DNA of 40,545 nucleotides from Desulfocucumis palustris (GTDB lineage: Bacteria > Bacillota > Desulfotomaculia > Desulfotomaculales > Desulfocucumaceae): NCBI RefSeq assembly GCF_002933875.1, contig NZ_BFAV01000003.1, positions 1-40,545 on the forward strand, in the 5' to 3' direction. The position numbers were made by a program, and so were the translations under genes. The notes below the pieces were generated by a model that was not told the DNA's origin, ran no database searches, and saw only the letters and a program-made list of their open reading frames with translations. Positions 35,636 to 40,545 of this stretch are shown here, piece after piece (the first letter of the stretch is position 1; each line of letters starts with the position of its first letter).

Positions 35636-37197
35636 GCTCTAAACACCTCTGCCTCCATTTCACGAAGAACCTCCGGCAACGCCAGCAGTATATCCCCGGC
35701 CAGCAGTCCCATCATGCCTTTCCGGGCCGCGGCCCTGTCGCCGGCAAATCCGTGCAGGTATACGCCGGCGGCAGCCGCCCTTTCCGGACTCAGCCCCTGG
35801 GCCAGTAAACCTGCGATTATACCGGTAAGAACGTCCCCGCTGCCTCCGGCAGCCATACCCGGATTACCGGTGGAATTCACGTATACGTTACCGCCGGGGG
35901 CCGCCACCAGTGACGGTGCGCCTTTCAAAACCAGCACCGACTGCCACAGGGAAGAATATTTCTCCGCGCCGGCCAGCCTGTCACGGGCAATGTCGGCGGT
36001 ACTCAACCCGGTCAGACGGGCCATTTCCCCCGGGTGAGGCGTAAGCACCAGGGGCGCCCCGGCCTTTTTAAATATATCCGTATGCCCGGCCAGGGCATTT
36101 AGCCCATCCGCGTCAAGCACACAGGGAGCGGATATTTTCCCCAGCAGTTCCCTTACCAGGCGCGCAGTTCCCGGATTGGTGGAAAGGCCCGGGCCCAGGG
36201 CCAAAACATCCGCCTTATCCAGCAGTGACATGATTACCGGCAGGGCCTCCGGGGACAGGGACTGGCTTTTTTCCTGGGGCAGAGGATATGTCATCACCTC
36301 TGTCAGTTTGGTTTCCACTATTTGATGCAGGCCTTCCGGCACGGCCAGGGTTACCAGTCCCGCGCCGGTTCTGGCGGCAGCCTCCGCCGCGAGGCAGGCC
36401 GCCCCGGTCATGCCGGCTGAACCTGCCACCACCAGAACACTTCCGTAATTACCTTTATGTGAATCGGCAGCTCTGCCGGGAAGCCAGCCCCGCACCATTT
36501 TCCTTCCCAGCAGGTGCCTTTTCAGCCCGTCATTCCCGAGCAGCGCCGGAGGTATGGAAATATCGGCAATTTTTATTTTTCCGGCGCAGCCGGCCCCGGG
36601 GTGAAAAAGCAGCCCGAGCTTGGGCAAGCCGAAGGTGACTGTGGCGCCGGCCCTGATGCAGGCTCCGTTGACCTTTCCGGTATCCGCCTCAACACCCGAA
36701 GGAATATCCACCGATACCACCGGTTTGCCCCCGGCGTTAACGGCTTCCATTACCCTGCCCGCCAAATCGTTTACTTTGCCTCTAAATCCCGTTCCGTAAA
36801 TAGCATCCACCACTAAATCAGTTTCAGCCAAAAATAGCCGGACGGGGTCAAATTCACTGTCCTGGGTTATAGAATAAACATCCTGCCCCATATTAATCCA
36901 AATGTTAAAATTGACCGCGGCATCCCCGGTTATTTCCTCCGGTCTGGCCAGCAGCAGCACCTTTACCCGCGCCCCGCTGTTATGCAGGTGCCGCGCAGCC
37001 ACCAAGCCGTCGCCGCCGTTATTACCCTTTCCGGCAAATATGGTTACAACCCTGTCCCGGACATTTCCCAGCATAGCCCTCACGGCATTTGCCACATGCA
37101 GCCCGGCGTTTTCCATCAATACAACCCCTGGAATGCCGTACCGGTTTATGGCTGCCAGGTCAATCTCCCTCATTTCCCGTGCTGTTGCGATACGCAA
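35632..37197 (-). CDS. nnr: Bifunctional NAD(P)H-hydrate epimerase / ADP-dependent dehydratase
   Basis: 521 aa with both domains. The YjeF-N epimerase (1-215) has [32 protein letters not shown] and [17 protein letters not shown]; the ribokinase-like YjeF-C dehydratase (225-510) has [61 protein letters not shown] and [24 protein letters not shown]. It repairs hydrated NADH and NADPH. The TTG start has AAAGGGGGG 8 nt upstream and lies within the 3' end of acpS, an overlap of 38 bp. Confidence 0.95.
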   Translation of the reverse strand: MRIATAREMREIDLAAINRYGIPGVVLMENAGLHVANAVRAMLGNVRDRVVTIFAGKGNNGGDGLVAARHLHNSGARVKVLLLARPEEITGDAAVNFNIWINMGQDVYSITQDSEFDPVRLFLAETDLVVDAIYGTGFRGKVNDLAGRVMEAVNAGGKPVVSVDIPSGVEADTGKVNGACIRAGATVTFGLPKLGLLFHPGAGCAGKIKIADISIPPALLGNDGLKRHLLGRKMVRGWLPGRAADSHKGNYGSVLVVAGSAGMTGAACLAAEAAARTGAGLVTLAVPEGLHQIVETKLTEVMTYPLPQEKSQSLSPEALPVIMSLLDKADVLALGPGLSTNPGTARLVRELLGKISAPCVLDADGLNALAGHTDIFKKAGAPLVLTPHPGEMARLTGLSTADIARDRLAGAEKYSSLWQSVLVLKGAPSLVAAPGGNVYVNSTGNPGMAAGGSGDVLTGIIAGLLAQGLSPERAAAAGVYLHGFAGDRAAARKGMMGLLAGDILLALPEVLREMEAEVFRA

Positions 37198-37582
37198 AAT
37201 CCATTCCCCCCTTTAAAGCAACCGCGAATGCCACAGCCCTGCCCCGGTCGTGGCTCAAACTAAGCAGCACGGCAGTTACGCCAGCCGCCCCGGCCAGTTC
37301 CACAGCCCGCCCGGCAAGTTTTACCTCCGGAGCCCCGGAGGGTGTGCCGCAAACCTCCACGTCAGTCCACCTGCACCCTGCCAGGCCTGTACCCAGGGCC
37401 TTCAGTACAGCTTCCTTGGCGGCAAACCGCGCTGCGTAACAGGGGTAGGGGTCCTTGCGGGAGGAGCAAAGACCGGTTTCGGCAGCGGTGTATACCCTGT
37501 TCAAAAACCTGAATCCATATCTATTCACCGCTTTTTCAATTCTCTCAATTTCTATTATATCCGTGCCTATTCCCAGCACCAA
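37160..37582 (-). CDS. acpS: Holo-[acyl-carrier-protein] synthase
   Basis: 140 aa. [17 protein letters not shown] holds the Mg-binding Asp, and [16 protein letters not shown] and [17 protein letters not shown] complete the 4'-phosphopantetheinyl transferase signature. It activates ACP for fatty acid synthesis. The ORF opens at 37600 inside the ribosome binding site; GGGAGGG 9 nt before the TTG at 37582 points to that codon (a GTG at 37579 is also possible). The C-terminal tail of about 14 residues beyond the usual end overlaps nnr. Confidence 0.92.
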   Translation of the reverse strand: MVLGIGTDIIEIERIEKAVNRYGFRFLNRVYTAAETGLCSSRKDPYPCYAARFAAKEAVLKALGTGLAGCRWTDVEVCGTPSGAPEVKLAGRAVELAGAAGVTAVLLSLSHDRGRAVAFAVALKGGMDFAYRNSTGNEGD

Positions 37583-37703
37583 AACAATACACCCTCCCAA
37601 CTGCCGCGATTTTTGTTAGACACCGGCTAACAGGGTTTCTCCACGAAGAATGAAAAACCTGCCATAAATTTTACTCTTATACAAAAGGCGCATCCCCCGG
37701 CCT

Positions 37704-37733
37704 TAAAAAAAGAACTGCCCCTACCAGGCAGTT
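37704..37733 (-). terminator. Terminator after the 37786 gene
   Basis: On the minus strand AACTGCC/GGCAGTT with a 7-nt loop, then CTTTTTTT. It lies about 50 nt beyond the stop of the upstream hypothetical gene and before acpS. Confidence 0.8.
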
Positions 37734-37785
37734 TCTCTTTATTGATTCTATACCGTTCCTTCAGTTAAAGCTTAAATATTTTCCA

Positions 37786-38139
37786 TTACAACTGTAAATC
37801 GTTATTGCTTTCAAATTTACCGGTTAATTTAAAATTAACCCACTGGGGAAAGGAAACACCGGAACTGGCAAAAAACTCGCTTTCCTGGGCACGCTGGCTA
37901 TCCTTTTTTTTGAGGAAATCCTTAACAGCCTTACGGGTCAGCTGATAGAGCTTTTCGTCCACCAGTTCCTCCTCCATCAGTAAAACCCTCAGGGCAAGGT
38001 TCTCCTCTTCCACTATTTTCAGCCGGCTAAACATTTCTATGAGCATCAGCCGGGTTACGTCCTCATCCAGCTTGCGGTTGACATCTCCCAGCAGCGACCA
38101 TATTTTTTTATCGCTGAGCATATCCCAGACAACCTGCAA
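37786..38139 (-). CDS. Hypothetical alpha-helical protein, unknown
   Basis: 117 aa, mostly helical and charged, with a probable coiled coil (LMLIEMFSRLKIVEEENLALRVLLMEEELVDEKLYQLTRKAVKDFLKKKD). No family recognised; no membrane segment. The ORF opens with a GTG at 38148 that overlaps the ribosome binding site AGGAG; the TTG at 38139, 8 nt later, is the better start. A TATAAT -10 lies at 38195-38200 on this strand. It is a single-gene unit with its own terminator. Confidence 0.7.
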   Translation of the reverse strand: MQVVWDMLSDKKIWSLLGDVNRKLDEDVTRLMLIEMFSRLKIVEEENLALRVLLMEEELVDEKLYQLTRKAVKDFLKKKDSQRAQESEFFASSGVSFPQWVNFKLTGKFESNNDLQL

Positions 38140-38214
38140 ATTAACCACTCCTAATACATATCATGCCAATAGTGTAACATGTTGGAGGGTTAATTATACT
38201 AAATTTTGGAGTAC

Positions 38215-38249
38215 GTTTATTGTTTTTTCAATGTGTTTTTCAACACTCT
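38215..38249 (+). repeat. Dispersed 35-bp repeat, copy C
   Basis: Identical to the reverse complement of 1-35 and ends 1 bp before the stop codon of the response regulator. It separates that gene from the promoter of the 37786 gene. Confidence 0.8.
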
Positions 38250-38250
38250 C

Positions 38251-39063
38251 CTAGAACCCCAGTATTTTTCTGAGCTTTTTGGCCTGCGCCCTGCTTACCG
38301 GGACCTCACTGTTTTCCTTATCCTCCACCACCAAATTGTAGGTTCCGTTGAAAAACGGGACTATCTCCTTAACCTTGTGCAAATTTACCAGATAGCAGCG
38401 GTGGGTTCTGAAAAAAATGGAGGAATTCAGCCTGGCTTCCAGTTCCTTGAGGGTGAATCTGGTGAAAAGCTTGTCTGAAAATGTTTTGATATATATATAA
38501 TCCTGTTCAGTAAAGGCGAAGAAAATATCCGATTCCGCCACCAGCACTGTTTTACCCTGTTTTTCAGCAGGAATACGGTCAATTTTAATCTGCCCCTGGC
38601 CGGCGGGTGTCCCCGGTGGCCGCTGGTCCGCCTCGGGAATGGCATTATCCTGGGCAGCGGCGGCGGCTTCGCCCCCTGCCGCGCTCTCCTGGGTTATCTT
38701 TACCACCTTGTCAATGGCCTTTTTCAATCGCCCGTGCTCCACCGGCTTCAGCAAATAGTCCACGGCATTGACCTCAAAGGCCTGAACCGCGTAGTCATCG
38801 TAGGCGGTAACGAATATAATGTGCGGTTGCCTGGGAAGTTCCTGTATGGCGGCACCCAACTCCAGACCGGTCATCCCCGGCATGGAAATATCCAGGAAAA
38901 GCACCTGGTAGTCCAGGGCTTTGATTAAAGCCAGGGCCTCCTGGGCGTTGGCAGCCTCACCCACTATTTCAATATTGTCAAAACTGCTCAGGGCAAAACG
39001 CAGTTCCTGTCTGGCCGGATATTCATCGTCCACTATTAGCGCTTTCAGCTTCATCTTTTTCAA
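38251..39063 (-). CDS. LytTR-family response regulator
   Basis: 270 aa. Receiver domain (7-125) with the phosphorylated Asp58 in LFLDISMPG, DD near 12-13, and TAYDDYAVQAFEVNAVDYLLKP. A linker of about 55 residues rich in Ala/Gly/Pro follows, then a LytTR DNA-binding domain (FAFTEQDYIYIKTFSDKLFTRFTLKELEARL, FFRTHRCYLVNLHKV). The TTG start overlaps the kinase stop by 4 bp, with AAGGAGG 4 nt upstream; an ATG three codons on is possible. It forms a two-component pair with the next gene. Targets of such pairs are often nearby transporters or lrgAB/cstA-like genes, none of which is in the window. Confidence 0.92.
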   Translation of the reverse strand: MKKMKLKALIVDDEYPARQELRFALSSFDNIEIVGEAANAQEALALIKALDYQVLFLDISMPGMTGLELGAAIQELPRQPHIIFVTAYDDYAVQAFEVNAVDYLLKPVEHGRLKKAIDKVVKITQESAAGGEAAAAAQDNAIPEADQRPPGTPAGQGQIKIDRIPAEKQGKTVLVAESDIFFAFTEQDYIYIKTFSDKLFTRFTLKELEARLNSSIFFRTHRCYLVNLHKVKEIVPFFNGTYNLVVEDKENSEVPVSRAQAKKLRKILGF

Positions 39064-40361
39064 TTAACCTCCTTATCAGATGATTTACAGACCAGCGGTA
39101 TTCTGAATTGAATTGACGTTCCCTGTCCGGGAGTGCTCTCTATCTTCAGGCCGTATTCATCCCCAAATAACCCCTTAAGCCTTTCATGAACATTGGACAT
39201 ACCCACGCCATTTCCGGATCCAAAACCGGGCTTGAGCACCAGAGGCACCTTCTCAGGCGGAATACCCACGCCATTGTCCCTTATTTCAAAGAATATCTCT
39301 TCCTCTTCCTCCAAAAAAGCCCTTATCCACACCGTACCCTGCCCCTCCTTGGGCTGAATACCATGCTTAATCGCGTTTTCTACCAGGGGCTGTATAGTCA
39401 GAACCGGCACCTGATAATCATAAAGGTCTTCATCCAACTCCCTGATAATTTTAATTTTATCCCGGAAACGGGCCTTTTCTAAAATAATATAGGTGTTCAG
39501 GTATTCAATCTCTTCTCTCAACGAGTTAAAATAGCCGTGCCTTTTCAAGGCGTGGCGGAAAAATGCCGCCAGCCGTATCAATAGTCTCCGGGCTGTTTCC
39601 GGCTTGGTACGGCTAAACATAATAATAGTATTTAAGGTGTTGAATAAAAAGTGCGGATTGATTTGCGACTGCAGGGCGTCAAGTTCCGCCTTGGTTACAA
39701 GTTGAGCCTGTCTGTCCAGCTGCGCCAATTCCATCTGCAGGCTCAGCAGCTGAGCGACTCCCTCAACCAGTTTCACCACACTGGGGGATACATCCTCCTG
39801 TTTGGTTTGATAAAGCTTTACCGTACCCGCCACTTCACCCTTTAGTTTAAGCGGCGCAATCACGGCGGATTCGAGGGGACAATTTTTTTGGGGACAGCTT
39901 AATCCGTACCTGCTCTGAATTATTTTCAATTCTCCCGTGGCCAGAACCGACTTGGTGGCATCAGTCATTATGGGCCCACCCGCCTTGTGGTGATCAGACC
40001 CCGCCCCGATATATGCCAGAACCCTTTCATTGTCGGTTATGGCCACCGCCGCCACGTCTGTAAGTTTTCGAATAATTTCGGCTGTTTTATTGGCGGTCTC
40101 CATATTCAGACCCTGCCTGAGATAAGGAAGGGTCTCATTGGCGATGCGCAGGGTAGGCTCCAGGGGATGTTCCTCCAATTGCCCCATCCTGCAGCTCTCT
40201 TTAAGATAAAATATTAATAACAAGGCAGAAACAAAACTGGCGCCAAGCATAACCAAACCGGCGACATTACCGGGCAGCTTCAGCCACACGACCGCTCCCA
40301 GGGCGGCGGCGTTAACGGGCAGCCACCTTACGGCGACGCCAAGGAATAAATCCCTGTTCAA
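39060..40361 (-). CDS. LytS-type sensor histidine kinase
   Basis: 433 aa. Two N-terminal membrane helices (VNAAALGAVVWLKL and VAGLVMLGASFVSALLLIFYL), a GAF domain (about 70-215) with a Cys pair CPQKNC, and a His_kinase domain with the phosphorylated His237 in QINPHFLFNTLN, N box PLVENAIKHGI and G boxes DNGVGIP and GNGVGMSNVHERLKGLFG. The short two-helix anchor is smaller than the 5TM-LytS type, so the signal is probably read by the GAF domain in the cytoplasm. The TTG start has GGAGGA 9 nt upstream. Confidence 0.92.
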   Translation of the reverse strand: MNRDLFLGVAVRWLPVNAAALGAVVWLKLPGNVAGLVMLGASFVSALLLIFYLKESCRMGQLEEHPLEPTLRIANETLPYLRQGLNMETANKTAEIIRKLTDVAAVAITDNERVLAYIGAGSDHHKAGGPIMTDATKSVLATGELKIIQSRYGLSCPQKNCPLESAVIAPLKLKGEVAGTVKLYQTKQEDVSPSVVKLVEGVAQLLSLQMELAQLDRQAQLVTKAELDALQSQINPHFLFNTLNTIIMFSRTKPETARRLLIRLAAFFRHALKRHGYFNSLREEIEYLNTYIILEKARFRDKIKIIRELDEDLYDYQVPVLTIQPLVENAIKHGIQPKEGQGTVWIRAFLEEEEEIFFEIRDNGVGIPPEKVPLVLKPGFGSGNGVGMSNVHERLKGLFGDEYGLKIESTPGQGTSIQFRIPLVCKSSDKEVN

Positions 40362-40394
40362 GAAAAGTCATCCTCCGCAGATAGAAATATCCTA

Positions 40395-40420
40395 AATATT
40401 CTGACATTCTTCAGAATATT
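40395..40420. promoter_or_regulatory. Perfect 10-bp inverted repeat upstream of the LytS-type kinase
   Basis: AATATTCTGA and TCAGAATATT are separated by CATTCT, 34-59 bp upstream of the kinase start. A second repeat, ACAAT-ACCAT-ATTGT, lies near 40452-40466. Either could be an operator for autoregulation. Confidence 0.45.
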
Positions 40421-40545
40421 CGACATACTAATAAACGAATCCTTTAAACAGTACAATACCATATTGTTTAGAAAAGTAAAGTAAATAAATAAAGGCAAAG
40501 GATTTTAACCATTTGCCCCAACACGTTTATAGTTTTCAACAATCC

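Overview
The window looks like chromosome from an anaerobic, probably spore-forming Gram-positive bacterium of the Clostridia, most like the Desulfotomaculum/Pelotomaculum (Peptococcaceae) group. This is inferred from gene content: a tungsten-type aldehyde:ferredoxin oxidoreductase with its own polyferredoxin, a soluble KinA/KinE-like kinase, strong AGGAGG-type ribosome binding sites, and unusually many TTG starts that only the ribosome binding site reveals. No rRNA, tRNA, CRISPR array, phage or intact insertion sequence was seen.

Layout. 0-2.3 kb: a repeat element and a two-gene YcgQ/YcgR-type permease pair. 2.6-4.9 kb: a SIMPL-domain protein, a YjdF-like membrane protein, a small Cys-containing ORF and a small membrane protein. 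5.1-10.4 kb: a soluble PAS/GAF histidine kinase, a nitronate monooxygenase-family flavoprotein, a DUF6941-like protein, a lysine exporter LysO split into two genes, and an unknown protein. 10.5-12.5 kb: a structured intergenic segment, an alpha-methylacyl-CoA racemase-like CaiB/BaiF protein and a HIT protein. 34.5-37.6 kb: acpS-nnr-alr. 37.8-40.4 kb: an unknown protein and a LytS/LytT-type two-component system, then the window ends.

The core (12.7-33.6 kb) reads as a polyamine and nitrogen island. It holds potABCD (spermidine/putrescine ABC importer), two class III aminotransferases of the putrescine aminotransferase type, two saccharopine dehydrogenase-like proteins, two closely related sigma-54 activators (GAF-PAS-AAA+-Fis), glnB and amtB, and an operon patA-ferredoxin-AOR-MoaD-amino acid permease. 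I infer that imported diamine is transaminated to an aminoaldehyde, which the AOR could oxidise to an omega-amino acid (putrescine to GABA) while reducing ferredoxin. The saccharopine dehydrogenase-like enzymes have no assigned step. The two regulator/aminotransferase modules look like a duplication.

Regulation is unusually visible. There is a good -24/-12 promoter and an 11-bp inverted repeat upstream of the first aminotransferase. Attenuator-like terminators precede several genes. Three leaders (glnB, amtB and the patA-AOR operon) each carry a hexaloop hairpin with A at loop position 1 and G at position 4, followed by a second hairpin that overlaps a terminator. That is the architecture of targets of ANTAR-domain antiterminators and would tie nitrogen status to the AOR operon. 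No ANTAR protein is encoded here.
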